DNA of 57,428 bases from Candidatus Competibacter phosphatis (lineage in GTDB: Bacteria > Pseudomonadota > Gammaproteobacteria > Competibacterales > Competibacteraceae). The position numbers were made by a program, and so were the translations under genes. Below the pieces are notes generated by a model. It was not told the DNA's origin. It saw only the letters and a list, made by a program, of their open reading frames with translations, and searched no databases. Numbering within the stretch: position 1 is the first letter of the stretch; the number at the start of each line of letters is the position of its first letter. This document shows, one piece after another, positions 15,358-23,810 of this stretch. Location: contig NZ_SPMZ01000075.1 in the NCBI RefSeq assembly GCF_012939995.1, forward strand, positions 1-57,428. The letters are read 5' to 3'.

Positions 15358-17160
15358 ATGGAATTTCAATCTATCCCGCTTGAAAATCTGACCATCGCCA
15401 AGATCAACGCCCGCACCCACGGCGCGAACGAGGGTCTGGACTCGCTGGCTGCCAGCATTCGAGCACAAGGCGTGTTGCAACCGTTGCTGGTCCGGCCTTT
15501 GGACGAAGCCGAGGGCGCGGGTTTCGAGATCGTGGCCGGCCAGCGGCGGTTTCTGGCTTGTCAGCGATTGGCCCAGGACGCCCCAGTGGAACCCTTGCCA
15601 TGTTTGGTGTTGGCCGCGACCGACGATGCGGCGGCGCTGGAAATCTCGCTGGCCGAAAATATCGAACGCTTGCCGATGGAACCGCTGGACCAGCACGAGG
15701 CGTTCGCCAAGCTGGTGAAACTGGGGCAAGGGGTGGCGGAAATCGCCGCGCGCTTCGGTGTGACCGAACGACTGGTGAAGCAACGGTTGGCCTTGGCGGG
15801 CTTGATCGACGGGATCAAAGGCGAGGTTCGCAAGGGCATGGTCGGTTCCGCCGATACTCAACTCTTGGCGCTGGCGACCCCGAAACAACAACGGGAATGG
15901 ATGAAGCTGTACCGGGACAAGTCGCGGTACGCGCCGCAAGGGGATCAACTCAAGGCATGGTTGTTGGGCGGCGCGGCGATTTCGACCGAGGTGGCCCTGT
16001 TCCCCTTGGCGGACTACACCGGTCGGATCGTCGCCGACCTGTTCGGCGAGCAATCCTATTTCGACGATGCCGCCCAATTTTGGACCTTGCAAAACCAAGC
16101 CATCGCCGAGTTGCGGGAATCGCTCTTGGCGAAAGGGTGGGCCAAGGTCGAAGTGCTGGAGACGGGCCATTATTTCCGCGGTTGGGAGTATCAGCGCACC
16201 ACCAAGAAGGACGGCGGTTGGGTGTTGCTCCTGCCGCAACGCAACGGCGAGGTGCTTGTTCATGAGGGCTACTTGCCGCTGAAAGAAGTCCAGCGACAAG
16301 CCCGGCGGGCGGCGGGCATCGAGGGTGGCGCGGCGTCGGACGAGGACGCGCCCAAACCCACCCGGAGCGAGGCCACTCACGCCTTGCAGAATTATGTTGC
16401 GATGCACAAGGCGGCGGCGGTGCGAATCGCCCTCGTGCAAAATCCCACCGTCGCCTTGCGGCTGGCGGTGGCGAGTCTGATCGGCGGCGCGGACAACTGG
16501 AGTGTTCGCGCCGACCGGACTCACCCGATGAATGCGACCATCGAGGCGAGCATGGCGACCGGCGCGGCATGGGCCACGTTCGCCGAGCAACGGCGGACGG
16601 TCGCGGGCGCGCTGGCGGACGGATCGGATCCCGCCGACGTGGCCCTGTCGGGGCGCGGATATGGCGAAACCCAGACCGCCGAGACCTTTGCCCGCTTGCT
16701 GGAATTGAACGACGAGCAGGTGTTAAAGGTGCTGGCGGTTATCGCCGCCGAGGCGCTGGTGGCGGGGGGCGGCGTGGCCGAACGGTTGGGCGAACTCTTG
16801 CAAATCGATATGCGCCAGTGTTGGCAACCCGACGAGGTATTTTTGGAGTTGTTGACCGACAAGGCGGCGCTGGCCGGGATCGCGGCGGAAGTGGGCGCGG
16901 CCCCGAGCGCCAAGGCGACCGGAAAAGAGTTGCGCGCTTCGATTCGCCGCCGTCTGCACGGCGAGGGCTGCCCGCCGGTCGAGGGTTGGTTGCCGCGCTA
17001 CTTTGAGTTTCCGACCCGAGGCTACACCGACGACCGCCCGGTGACGGAGGCCCGCATCGCCTACGACCGGCTGGCGACCCGCTGGGGTGGCGTGGCCCAT
17101 GGCGCAAAAGACGAGAACGGATTCGAGGACGCCGACGAAACCGGCGCGCTGGCTGAGTGA
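15358..17160 (+). CDS. parB: ParB/RepB/Spo0J-like partition-type protein
   Basis: The product has 600 residues. The N-terminal ParB/Srx fold begins MEFQSIPLENLTIAKINART and includes IVAGQRRFLACQRL (the CTP-contacting GxRR motif) and ISLAENIERLPM. A helix-turn-helix (VAEIAARFGVTERLVKQRLALAGL) follows at about residues 125-150. The rest, about 430 residues, is a large C-terminal region found in ParB proteins of conjugative elements and much longer than that of chromosomal ParB. No ParA is adjacent, but a ParA-like StbB is encoded at 24433-25182. It could bind element DNA in the leading region and act in segregation or in control of transfer genes. Confidence 0.85.
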   Translation: MEFQSIPLENLTIAKINARTHGANEGLDSLAASIRAQGVLQPLLVRPLDEAEGAGFEIVAGQRRFLACQRLAQDAPVEPLPCLVLAATDDAAALEISLAENIERLPMEPLDQHEAFAKLVKLGQGVAEIAARFGVTERLVKQRLALAGLIDGIKGEVRKGMVGSADTQLLALATPKQQREWMKLYRDKSRYAPQGDQLKAWLLGGAAISTEVALFPLADYTGRIVADLFGEQSYFDDAAQFWTLQNQAIAELRESLLAKGWAKVEVLETGHYFRGWEYQRTTKKDGGWVLLLPQRNGEVLVHEGYLPLKEVQRQARRAAGIEGGAASDEDAPKPTRSEATHALQNYVAMHKAAAVRIALVQNPTVALRLAVASLIGGADNWSVRADRTHPMNATIEASMATGAAWATFAEQRRTVAGALADGSDPADVALSGRGYGETQTAETFARLLELNDEQVLKVLAVIAAEALVAGGGVAERLGELLQIDMRQCWQPDEVFLELLTDKAALAGIAAEVGAAPSAKATGKELRASIRRRLHGEGCPPVEGWLPRYFEFPTRGYTDDRPVTEARIAYDRLATRWGGVAHGAKDENGFEDADETGALAE

Positions 17161-17221
17161 GACGAAGCTGCTTGAGCCGTCGGGCGGGCGGTGCGCCGCC
17201 CGCTTCACACCCGCTGCATGA

Positions 17222-17250
17222 TTGCATTAAACTTTCTAAATGGATATATA
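17222..17250 (+). promoter_or_regulatory. Sigma-70 promoter upstream of an HTH gene
   Basis: TTGCAT (17222-17227), a 17-base spacer and TATATA (17245-17250). It lies 32 bases before the start of the 17283 gene. Confidence 0.6.
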
Positions 17251-17282
17251 TATGTCAAATATGATTACCCGGAGTGGTTTTG

Positions 17283-17516
17283 ATGGAGACAGTCACCGAG
17301 CAAGTCGGGCGGCGGATCATGCTGCGGCGGACTTTGTTGCGCATCCGCCAAGGCGAACTAGCCACCAAGGCCGGTCTTAGCCAGTCTCATTTGTCGAACA
17401 TGGAGCAGGGGGCTCGCTCCATTGATCTTGAAAAACTGGCGGCGATTTCGCGCGCATTGAATTGCAAGATAGCCGATTTATTGCCCGAGTCCGAGGGCGG
17501 TCAAAAGGCCGCTTGA
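17283..17516 (+). CDS. XRE-family helix-turn-helix regulator
   Basis: The product has 77 residues from ATG 17283, with GGAG 8 bases upstream; GTG 17274 would add three residues. The helix-turn-helix is clear: LLRIRQGELATKAGLSQSHL followed by NMEQGARSIDLEKLAAISRAL. ALNCKIADLLPE closes the domain as in Cro/CI-like repressors. It has its own promoter (17222-17250), and AT-rich sequence around -10 could hold its operator. It is likely to control genes of the leading region; the targets cannot be read from the sequence. Confidence 0.85.
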   Translation: METVTEQVGRRIMLRRTLLRIRQGELATKAGLSQSHLSNMEQGARSIDLEKLAAISRALNCKIADLLPESEGGQKAA

Positions 17517-18469
17517 TTCCTTCGGTCCATCCGCGTCGGGCTCCCGTCCCGAAGCCTTGTTGCGCGAGTTCGTTCCTCCTCCCCGCTTGAATCCCGCCTT
17601 CTAGGCTTGGCTGTTGGCCGTCGTTTTGGCGGCCGGTTCCCGGTTCGGTAGCCCCCGCCGCTTTCGGCGGAATGACCCCCGTAACACTTTTTCGGAAGCG
17701 GCTTGGAGAGGTTTTCGCCTTTCTCGCTTTCTCCGAGCCTCGCATCGACCGAACCGCGCTGTCGCGATTCGCGCTTTTCAACCTTCGCTCCCGACCAACC
17801 ACCCTACCTCCCTGTAAGGCGGGCGCGCGTCCTGCGCGCACGCCGTTCGCGGCACCGGGAACCTTCGCGTGGCGGGCGCTTCCGGCGCGCGGCGCACCCG
17901 TGGCCGGCCCGCTCGACTCTCGCGGGACGCGGCCACGCGCGCCGGGAACGAGTGGCGGCCACAGGATCGACGCGCCCGCCGCTTGGCGGTTCCGCCCCCT
18001 CGCGCCGCCTCTGTCGTAGCCGGCGGCGGCGCGAGGGGGCGAAAAACCTCCGCCCGGCCGAAATGGTTGCCTCGTTCGGGTCCGATCCTCGCCCTCCTTG
18101 GCTTTTCCGCGCGCTCCCGGCGCGCGTCGCGGCAAAAAGACGAGCCAGGGGGAAACCGTCTCCGATCTCCGTTTCCTTTTTCTGGGTTCGATCCGACATG
18201 GATCGCGACAGATTCGGCTCTCTCGTCAAGCGAGGTTTTCAAACGGGCATCTGGTCGAGTTCTGTCTTCTTCTTTACTCGGAAATAGCGCCAGGTGTATT
18301 AGACCAATAGAGGCTATCCAGACGCCAATTTTTGCCAGCGGGAGGAAAAGGCAAACCCATATAACAGTGGCTTATTGATACGATGTTTATTCGTTTTGTT
18401 TGTCTTTTTTTATTACTTATTTACCGCTTTTTGCATATAAAAGCACTTTATTTTTTTTGAAAATAAAGT
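17517..18469. other. Long GC-rich spacer, then an AT-rich promoter zone
   Basis: No convincing gene is present. Up to about 18280 it is very GC-rich, with self-complementary blocks such as CGCGCGTCCTGCGCGC near 17825 and GCGCGCTCCCGGCGCGC near 18109. The latter recurs at 20089 and 23290. From 18290 composition switches to AT-rich up to the promoter at 18470. Open frames here have no domain-like sequence on any strand. Confidence 0.5.
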
Positions 18470-18498
18470 TTGCATTTTATTATTCATTTAAATATAAT
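18470..18498 (+). promoter_or_regulatory. Sigma-70 promoter upstream of the 18562 gene
   Basis: TTGCAT (18470-18475), a 17-base spacer and a perfect TATAAT (18493-18498). Confidence 0.65.
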
Positions 18499-18561
18499 TA
18501 TTTCAAATAGATGAACGATTAAATCAAATTGATTCGAGTAACTTCGAGGAGGAGGACGACG

Positions 18562-19156
18562 ATGAGCGCAGCCATCCAAGCCAACCCCTACGCCATCGGC
18601 CCCAGCCTTCACGATTTTGCGTGGGACAAATGGGAAGAGCAGGAGCGGATGCGAGAGGCACGGGATGCGGCTTTCGAGGATCATTTCAATTTGTGGCGCC
18701 GTTTTTCTTACATAGACCAGGAGAAAAAGAAGGCGCGGGAAGAAATCGCCGAGGTCATGGGCGAGGCGTTGAGCGACCTGTACGGCAACGAGAAGGACAG
18801 CGAGGCGTTCGATCAATCCTGTTCGCGTGGTATTGCAACAAGGATAGCGTGGACACAACCAATGCGCTGTACGAGCTGCTGGACAAGCACACGCTGGGCT
18901 GGCCGCCGCCAAAGCGGCTCGCGCCGAGCGAACGCCGCCGCCGCCGTCGGACGCCCAGCGCCGTCTGGTCGCCGGCAGCCAGGCGCTTTGGGTCAAAGCC
19001 GATGGTTTCGTCGAAAACGGCAGGTACGGCACCCGCTTCGGCGAGAGCGCCGAGGAAGCGACGGCGATGCTGGAGGCCATCGGCTACCGGCACGAGCCCA
19101 TCACCGGTGTCTACCGGCGTTCGCCGGCGACGCCGGAATTTCTCAAAAAGCGATAG
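18562..19156 (+). CDS. Hypothetical conjugative-element protein, two frameshifts
   Basis: ATG 18562 has GGAGGAGG upstream and starts MSAAIQANPYAIGP, with a charged helical stretch FDWKWEE-like (WDKWEEQERMREARDAAF) up to EAFDQ. After about 18815 coding moves to a second frame (LFAWYCNKDSVDTTNALYEL). After about 18895 it moves to a third (AARAERTPPPPSDAQRRLV, then ALWVKADGFVENGRYGTRFG and a stop at 19156). Each switch needs one added base in a short C or G run. The joined product is about 198 residues. No family is recognised. Its strong ribosome site and promoter suggest high expression early after transfer. Confidence 0.5.
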
Positions 19157-19168
19157 GAGCATTCGACA

Positions 19169-19422
19169 TGGCTGATTATGGCTTGATCCGATCTTATGAA
19201 ACCTACGGCGACTTGACCCGCATCGTGCTGGGCACGCCCCGCGCCTTCGACTTCCCCGAGCGCGTCGTCGGCTGCGATACGCGGCGCTTTCTGCAAGCCA
19301 TCGCGCAAGCGGGCGGCGAGTGGGAGGGACTCTGTATCGAGTACACCATCGATCCGACGGTCAACTTGATCACCAGCCTGGTCCCGATACCAGAGTCTCG
19401 GCGACCGGCTTCTTCAAACTGA
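19169..19422 (+). CDS. Hypothetical protein, 84 residues
   Basis: It starts at ATG 19169 (MADYGLIRSYETYGDLTRIV), 12 bases after the previous gene, with GGAG 8 bases upstream. VLGTPRAFDFPERVVGCDTRRF and GGEWEGLCIEYTID suggest a small alpha/beta protein. No known domain is seen. It is in the operon transcribed from 18470. Confidence 0.5.
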
Positions 19423-19443
19423 ATTTTTTCCGAACGACGGCGC

Positions 19444-19836
19444 GTGATGCGCCGCAATGAATGCACGGCGTCGTGGCTGTTTGGCGTCACGGCGTCGTGC
19501 AACAACTTGGAGGCGAAGCGATGCAACGCGACCGATGCGAGACTCGCGGGACGGAAAACGGCCGCCCCGGCGACGGTCCGGTTCCAGCGCCCGCCAGGCC
19601 ACGACAACCACTCGAATCGATCCAAAAAAACGTGGACGCCGCCGTATTGCGGCATCGTGTATCTCGGCGTTCTCAAGGACGAGCGCTGGGTGGCCGTCGA
19701 AGACCACGGCGATTTCGCGCTGCTGTTCCGGTACGTTCGCGGCGCTAGCTTCCGGTCGAGAAAATCTCGTCACCCCACCGTCGAGGTGGCCAAACGCGCC
19801 GGCGAGCGGTGGATCGCCGAAATCGGCGACGGTTGA
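19444..19836 (+). CDS. Hypothetical protein, start uncertain
   Basis: Only the second half looks like real protein: PPYCGIVYLGVLKDERWVAV, EDHGDFALLFRYVRG and VEVAKRAGERWIAEIGDG. This alternates strand and helix in a plausible small fold. The first 60 residues are arginine- and proline-rich and overlap the 41-bp repeat, so the true start may be nearer 19630 or lie behind a frameshift. No family is recognised. Confidence 0.35.
   Translation: MMRRNECTASWLFGVTASCNNLEAKRCNATDARLAGRKTAAPATVRFQRPPGHDNHSNRSKKTWTPPYCGIVYLGVLKDERWVAVEDHGDFALLFRYVRGASFRSRKSRHPTVEVAKRAGERWIAEIGDG
19473..19513. repeat. 41-bp direct repeat, copy 1
   Basis: It shares the core TTTGGCGTCACGGCGTCGTG with 19856-19896, with five or six mismatches overall across the 41 bases. 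The two copies flank the reading frame that ends at 19836. Confidence 0.75.
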
Positions 19837-20511
19837 CGCTATGCCGTCATGACGCCGTGGCGGTTTGGCGTCACGGCGTCGTGCAACGGCTCGGAGAGTG
19901 GTCGGAGCGGTCGGCAAATGGCCGCTCCCGACCTTCGGCTCGATTGAGCCGGTTTCTTTTTCGGTTGATCGGGATCGTCGAACCATCCCCCGCCGGCGGG
20001 CGAAAGCGGCGTTCGGTGGCCCATGACGGTTCGATCACGACCCCTCCATCGGTTCATGGCATGAACTCTCGGTTGACGTCCCTGTAGGCGGCGCGCTCCC
20101 GGCGCGCACGCGTTCCGTTGTGGTTTTCGGGGGCGATCCCCCGCCCCCCGTACCCCCCACTGTTCGCCCTCCCTGGCTCGCCATCCTTGGCGGTGGTGCT
20201 CGTTTTGACTCGCTGTTCCCCCCGTGCCGAGCCGGGGGGGCTTGTTCGCGACCCTGCCCTGTGCGCCGCCTGATGCGTGCCAGGGTGCGCTACGCCGCGA
20301 TCCTCACCCGGTCCCTTCGGGCTGCGGCTTCCGGTCGCGCCCTGGCGCGCGGCGGCGCGTCGGGCACGGACGCGTCGCCCCCAGCGGCTTCGGCCCAGGG
20401 GGGTGCTCCTGGAAGGGCATCCCTTCCCCCTTCCTTGGAGCGCGGCTCCTGCCGCGCCGTGCCGCGCGTCCTTCGCGCGGGATCGAACCGAACCGAACGA
20501 GGAGAATGACG
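19837..20511. other. Long GC-rich spacer before ardC
   Basis: I see no convincing gene. It contains repeat copy 2, a GCGCGCTCCCGGCGCGC block near 20089, and a G-rich/C-rich hairpin zone at about 20131-20160 (GGGGGCGATCCCCCGCCCCCC) that resembles one at 22541. The last 40 bases are the ardC leader. Confidence 0.5.
19856..19896. repeat. 41-bp direct repeat, copy 2
   Basis: This is the partner of 19473-19513, in the same orientation, just after the stop of the flanked reading frame. Confidence 0.75.
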
Positions 20512-21447
20512 ATGACCACCCAGACCGCCACCCCGAAAGCCGACGTGTACGAGCGTGTCACCCATGCCATCGTGGCCGCGCTGGAGGCCGGGACCCGGCC
20601 GTGGCTGCGGCCGTGGGACGCCGCCCAGGCCGCCGGTCCCGTCTCCCGCCCCTTGCGCCAGGACGGGACGCCGTATCGGGGCGTCAATGTGTTGTTGTTG
20701 TGGCTGGAAGCGATGGAGCAGGGGTATGCCGCGCCGTTCTGGATGACCTATCGGCAGGCTCAAGCATTGGGGGGTCAGGTTCGCAAGGGCGAGCACGGGA
20801 GCATGGTGGTGTACGCGAATGCGATCCACAAGACCGAGATCGACAGGGCAACCGGTGAAGAGGTGGAGGTCGAGATTCCCTACATGAAGGGCTACACAGT
20901 GTTCAACGTGGAACAGATCGATGGTTTGCCCGACCGCTACCATGCGACGCTGGCCGCGCCGGTCCGGTCAGACGCCGAGCGTGACGCTCAGCTCGATGCG
21001 TTTTTTGCCGCGACGGACGCCACGATCCGCCACGGTGGCAATCGGGCGTATTACGCGATCCATTTCGATTGGATCCAGATGCCGCCGTTTGAGTCCTTCC
21101 ATGATACGGAAAGCTATTACGCGACCTTGGCCCATGAAACCACCCATTGGACGCGGCACCCCTCCCGGCTTAACCGCGATCTGGGCCGCAAGCAGTGGGG
21201 TGACGCCGGCTATGCCATGGAGGAGCTGGTGGCCGAGATCGGCAGCGCCTTTGTGTGCGCCGAGCTGGGGATCACCCCGAACGTGCGTGAGGATCACGCC
21301 GCTTATATCGCCTCTTGGCTCCAGGTGCTCAAAGACGACAAAAAGGCGATTTTCACCGCCGCCAGCCATGCCCAGAAGGCCGCCGATTTCTTGCGGGCGC
21401 GGGTGGACGCCCACGCCGCCGAGGCGCCTGAGCAGTTGGCCGCTTGA
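20512..21447 (+). CDS. ardC: ArdC-like antirestriction protein
   Basis: The product has 311 residues. ATG 20512 is chosen over ATG 20506 because AGGAG then has a spacing of 7. The N-terminal ArcN/DUF1738 ssDNA-binding domain begins DVYERVTHAIVAALEAGTRPW and contains YRGVNVLLLW and WMTYRQAQALGGQVRKGE. The C-terminal zincin-like part has LAHETTHWTRHPSRLNRD (an HExxH-type zinc site) and MEELVAEIGSAFVCAEL (the third ligand region). ArdC proteins coat incoming single strands and protect against restriction; R388 carries one in its leading region too. It shares that position here with klcA and the ParB-like gene. Confidence 0.92.
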   Translation: MTTQTATPKADVYERVTHAIVAALEAGTRPWLRPWDAAQAAGPVSRPLRQDGTPYRGVNVLLLWLEAMEQGYAAPFWMTYRQAQALGGQVRKGEHGSMVVYANAIHKTEIDRATGEEVEVEIPYMKGYTVFNVEQIDGLPDRYHATLAAPVRSDAERDAQLDAFFAATDATIRHGGNRAYYAIHFDWIQMPPFESFHDTESYYATLAHETTHWTRHPSRLNRDLGRKQWGDAGYAMEELVAEIGSAFVCAELGITPNVREDHAAYIASWLQVLKDDKKAIFTAASHAQKAADFLRARVDAHAAEAPEQLAA

Positions 21448-21448
21448 C

Positions 21449-21468
21449 TATATCTGTATGGATATAAT
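21449..21468 (+). promoter_or_regulatory. Operator palindrome with TATAAT upstream of the HigB-like gene
   Basis: TATATC (21449-21454) and GATATA (21461-21466) form a perfect inverted repeat with a six-base gap. TATAAT (21463-21468) overlaps the right arm. An antitoxin bound here would cover the -10 of the toxin-antitoxin promoter. A consensus -35 at the right distance is not obvious. Confidence 0.55.
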
Positions 21469-21485
21469 TTGGATATCATGGGCTG

Positions 21486-21806
21486 ATGAAACCCATCCAG
21501 TTTCTCGGAGACGCCCTGAAGCGGTTGCGTGAGTTTCCATCCGCAGCGCGCCAGGACGCGGGGCATCAGCTCTACCAGGCGCAGCGGGGCGAACAGCCGG
21601 ACGATTTCAAACCCATGCCCGCCATCGGCAAGGGCGTCGAGGAAATCCGCGTGTGGGACGAGACCGGCGCCTATCGGGTGATCTACACCGCCCGCCGGGC
21701 GGAAGCGGTCTACGTGCTGCACGCCTTCCAAAAGAAAACCCAAGCCACGTCGAAACGCGACCTGGATATCGCCAAGGCGCGTTTCGCTCAAATCGAATCG
21801 AGGTGA
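21486..21806 (+). CDS. HigB/RelE-type toxin (Gp49-like family)
   Basis: The product has 106 residues. The start is ATG 21486 (MKPIQFLGDALKRLREF). GVEEIRVWDETGAYRVIYTA, VYVLHAFQKKTQATSK and DLDIAKARF are diagnostic of the Gp49-like (PF05973-type) RelE-superfamily mRNA interferases. The basic residues in R-V-x-Y and H-x-F-x-K-K are the usual catalytic and binding positions. An antitoxin gene follows after 3 bases. The family cleaves ribosome-bound mRNA; on a conjugative element it serves post-segregational stabilisation. Confidence 0.9.
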   Translation: MKPIQFLGDALKRLREFPSAARQDAGHQLYQAQRGEQPDDFKPMPAIGKGVEEIRVWDETGAYRVIYTARRAEAVYVLHAFQKKTQATSKRDLDIAKARFAQIESR

Positions 21807-21809
21807 ACC

Positions 21810-22097
21810 ATGAACGACACCACGACCGAAACCTTCGCCAACGTGTGGGACGCCCTTGCCGACACGCCGCAGGAAGCGGCCAACCTCAAGGTCCGCTCCG
21901 AGCTGATGAGCCAGATCGCGGCGTTCGTTCGGGAACGCGGCTGGACGCAGGTGGAGGCGGCCCGCCGCTGCGGCGTGACCCAACCCCGCCTGAACGACCT
22001 GTTGCGCGGTCGCCTGTCGCGGTTTTCGCTGGACGCGCTGGTCAACATCGCGGCGGCGCTCGGCTGCCGGGTCCACGTCGGCCTGGAAGCGGCTTGA
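21810..22097 (+). CDS. HigA-type XRE antitoxin
   Basis: The product has 95 residues. MNDTTTETFANVWDALADTP is the usual toxin-binding N-terminus of this antitoxin group. The helix-turn-helix is ERGWTQVEAARRCGVTQPRL followed by NDLLRGRLSRFSLDALVNI. GGTG/AGGTGA lies just before the ATG, overlapping the toxin end, so translation is coupled. It should neutralise the toxin and bind the palindrome at 21449. Confidence 0.9.
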   Translation: MNDTTTETFANVWDALADTPQEAANLKVRSELMSQIAAFVRERGWTQVEAARRCGVTQPRLNDLLRGRLSRFSLDALVNIAAALGCRVHVGLEAA

Positions 22098-22102
22098 ACA
22101 CC

Positions 22103-22423
22103 ATGATCGAATTCGAGAAAGGCAGCACCAACGTCTACGCCGATTTGGGCTTTCCCGATGCCGAGGAAATGTTCAGAAAGGCACAACTCACCAACGAAAT
22201 TGACAAGATCATCAAAACCCGTCGCTGGAGTCGGCGAAAGGCCGCCGAGGTCGTGGGGATTCCACAGCCCGAGCTATCGGCGATGTTGCGCGGCCACTTT
22301 CGCGGCATCGGCGAAATGAAATTGCTGGATTGCCTCGCGCGGCTAGGCCGCGACATCCAAATTACCATCGACCCCGCGCGCCGGCGGACCACACCCGGCC
22401 AAGTGAACGTGGTCTTTCGCTGA
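22103..22423 (+). CDS. Second HigA-like XRE protein
   Basis: The product has 106 residues and starts at ATG 22103, six bases after the antitoxin stop. FEKGSTNVYADLGFPDAEEM, KIIKTRRWSRRKAAEVVGIP and QPELSAMLRGHFRGIGEMKL place it in the same HTH_37-type antitoxin group as the gene before it, although the two are clearly diverged. It has no toxin of its own. It may be an accessory repressor, an anti-addiction antitoxin against a chromosomal toxin, or a relic of a second pair whose toxin was lost. Confidence 0.8.
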   Translation: MIEFEKGSTNVYADLGFPDAEEMFRKAQLTNEIDKIIKTRRWSRRKAAEVVGIPQPELSAMLRGHFRGIGEMKLLDCLARLGRDIQITIDPARRRTTPGQVNVVFR

Positions 22424-22790
22424 GCTGATCGGCCTGCGCTCGCCGGGCCGGAATCGCGGCGTTCGCGGGCGCCGCCGGTCCGCTCCCTCGCTGGCGCTCG
22501 ACACCGGACCCGCAACGCGCCACGCTCACCACACGATCATTGGGGGCGCCCCGCCCCCAAACCCCCACACGGACGCGATGCGTCCGTTCAACCATGCCGG
22601 CGGGGGGAAACGCATTTTCACGCACGATCACCTTTGCCCTCCTTGGCGCGGCGACCCGTTCCGGCACGCCGCCCTCCTCAAAGAAGCGGCGCGTTCCGCA
22701 CCGCACGCTGATCCACCAGTGACGACCGCCGCGCGGGTCCATCCGACGCGGCGAACTTATCCCGTACCACCCGATGCGTGATAAGGCGTT
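22424..22790. other. GC-rich spacer with G/C hairpin
   Basis: No gene is supported. A hairpin TTGGGGGCG-ccc-CGCCCCCAA sits at about 22540-22560 and is followed by a CCCCC run, the same layout as near 20131. The rest is low-complexity GC-rich DNA. Confidence 0.5.
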
Positions 22791-22821
22791 GTGTCCCGCT
22801 CCCAGCGGGACACGTTTTTTT
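22791..22821 (+). terminator. Intrinsic terminator
   Basis: A perfect 10-bp stem, GTGTCCCGCT (22791-22800) and AGCGGGACAC (22804-22813), with a CCC loop, is followed by G and seven Ts (22815-22821). It should end the transcript of the toxin-antitoxin operon. Confidence 0.9.
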
Positions 22822-23009
22822 AATAGGCCGCGCGCATGTTCCTTCTCATGGTATCCCGCGTATCCCCACCGTCCAGGCCAAGCCGCGACGCGGTGCGCTT
22901 CGCGCAGCCTGGACGGTGTGGCCCCTCGCGGGCTGGTCGGGAACCGTTCGCGGCGCGCGGCGGGGGCGAGATCGGCTCGCTTCGGCGCGTTGCGGGGGAG
23001 ACGACGAGG

Positions 23010-23213
23010 ATGACCACGATCCGGTTTGCGTTTTACGATCCATTCGCCGAGGTGATGTACCGCTTTCCCACGTTTCAGCAGGCGGAGGAGATTGCCATCA
23101 AGATGGGCGGCACCAGGGTGGTCGAGCTGGAGGACGACCAAGTCATCCGGCGCTGGAGGTTGGAAAACGGTAGCTGGCAGGCCATAAACATCAGGCCGAG
23201 GGGGCAGCGCTGA
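23010..23213 (+). CDS. Hypothetical protein, 67 residues
   Basis: ATG 23010 (MTTIRFAFYDPFAEVMYRF) has GGGAG upstream and the same acgacgagg-type leader as other genes of this region. The product has a strand-helix-strand pattern, FQQAEEIAIKMGGTRVVELE then RRWRLENGSWQAINI. No family is recognised. The preceding 190 bases after the terminator contain no gene. Confidence 0.5.
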   Translation: MTTIRFAFYDPFAEVMYRFPTFQQAEEIAIKMGGTRVVELEDDQVIRRWRLENGSWQAINIRPRGQR

Positions 23214-23320
23214 TGCAACGCGGGCGGTCTTTCGGGGCCGCCCGCTTCACACCGGGTGGCCGGGCCTTGGCCCCTCCATGGCCCCGGCGCGCGCTCCCGG
23301 CGCGCTCCCGGCCACCGTGT
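23214..23320. repeat. GC-rich spacer with tandem GCGCGCTCCCGG units
   Basis: Around 23287-23310 the word GCGCGCTCCCGG is repeated in tandem. Single related copies occur near 18109 and 20089. Confidence 0.55.
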
Positions 23321-23701
23321 TCAGCGCCCGGTGGTGCCCGTTCGCTGATCAATGGATTTCTCGCGCAGACACCGCGCGCCAGTGCGGCGCGCGGGTGATC
23401 CATGCTTAAGCGATACAACGCCGTGGATTGCGGCCTTGATGTGGCTTGCGTTCGTGATCCACGCCCAGGCGACGTGACGCTCGAAATCCCCGATCCATTT
23501 CATCACCGCGCTATCCAGCGCTAGCGCTGGATGGACGACAACCCCACACCACGGTTCGGGTGGCTTCTGGCCGTCTCGCGCGACATCGAAGCATTGGGTG
23601 AGCCGCCGCCAAATGTCGTCACCGTTATCGGCGATTTGGGCGACCCCGAACGTAACCAGTGGCGGGTTTTCGCTGAGAATCGATCCGTAAACCGTCATCA
23701 C
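23321..23701 (-). CDS. Hypothetical protein
   Basis: The product is up to 126 residues: MMTVYGSILSENPPLVTFGV, then AQIADNGDDIWRRLTQCFDV and VMKWIGDFERHVAWAWIT, followed by a less convincing basic tail. The front 85 residues look like a compact folded protein. No domain is recognised. It lies at the end of the stb-like minus-strand group, 109 bases after the stbC-like gene, and may belong to that transcript. Confidence 0.45.
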   Translation of the reverse strand: MMTVYGSILSENPPLVTFGVAQIADNGDDIWRRLTQCFDVARDGQKPPEPWCGVVVHPALALDSAVMKWIGDFERHVAWAWITNASHIKAAIHGVVSLKHGSPARRTGARCLREKSIDQRTGTTGR

Positions 23702-23810
23702 CAGCCCGCTTCCGTGCGGGATGCCGACGGCGGTGTGGCGGTGAAATCAGCGGGTAAGGCGGTCGAGGCCGGTGGCTTCGTCATGGTTGGGTATCTCCGG
23801 GCAAGAGGTT

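Noticed and set aside
17600..18380. Several long open frames on both strands in the GC-rich spacer
   Set aside because: They are arginine/alanine/proline-rich on all strands, overlap one another, lack ribosome sites and contain no domain-like pattern. High GC alone keeps frames open.
20120..20509. Open frame reading into ardC
   Set aside because: Low-complexity translation. The ardC start at 20512 has its own ribosome site and matches the family start.
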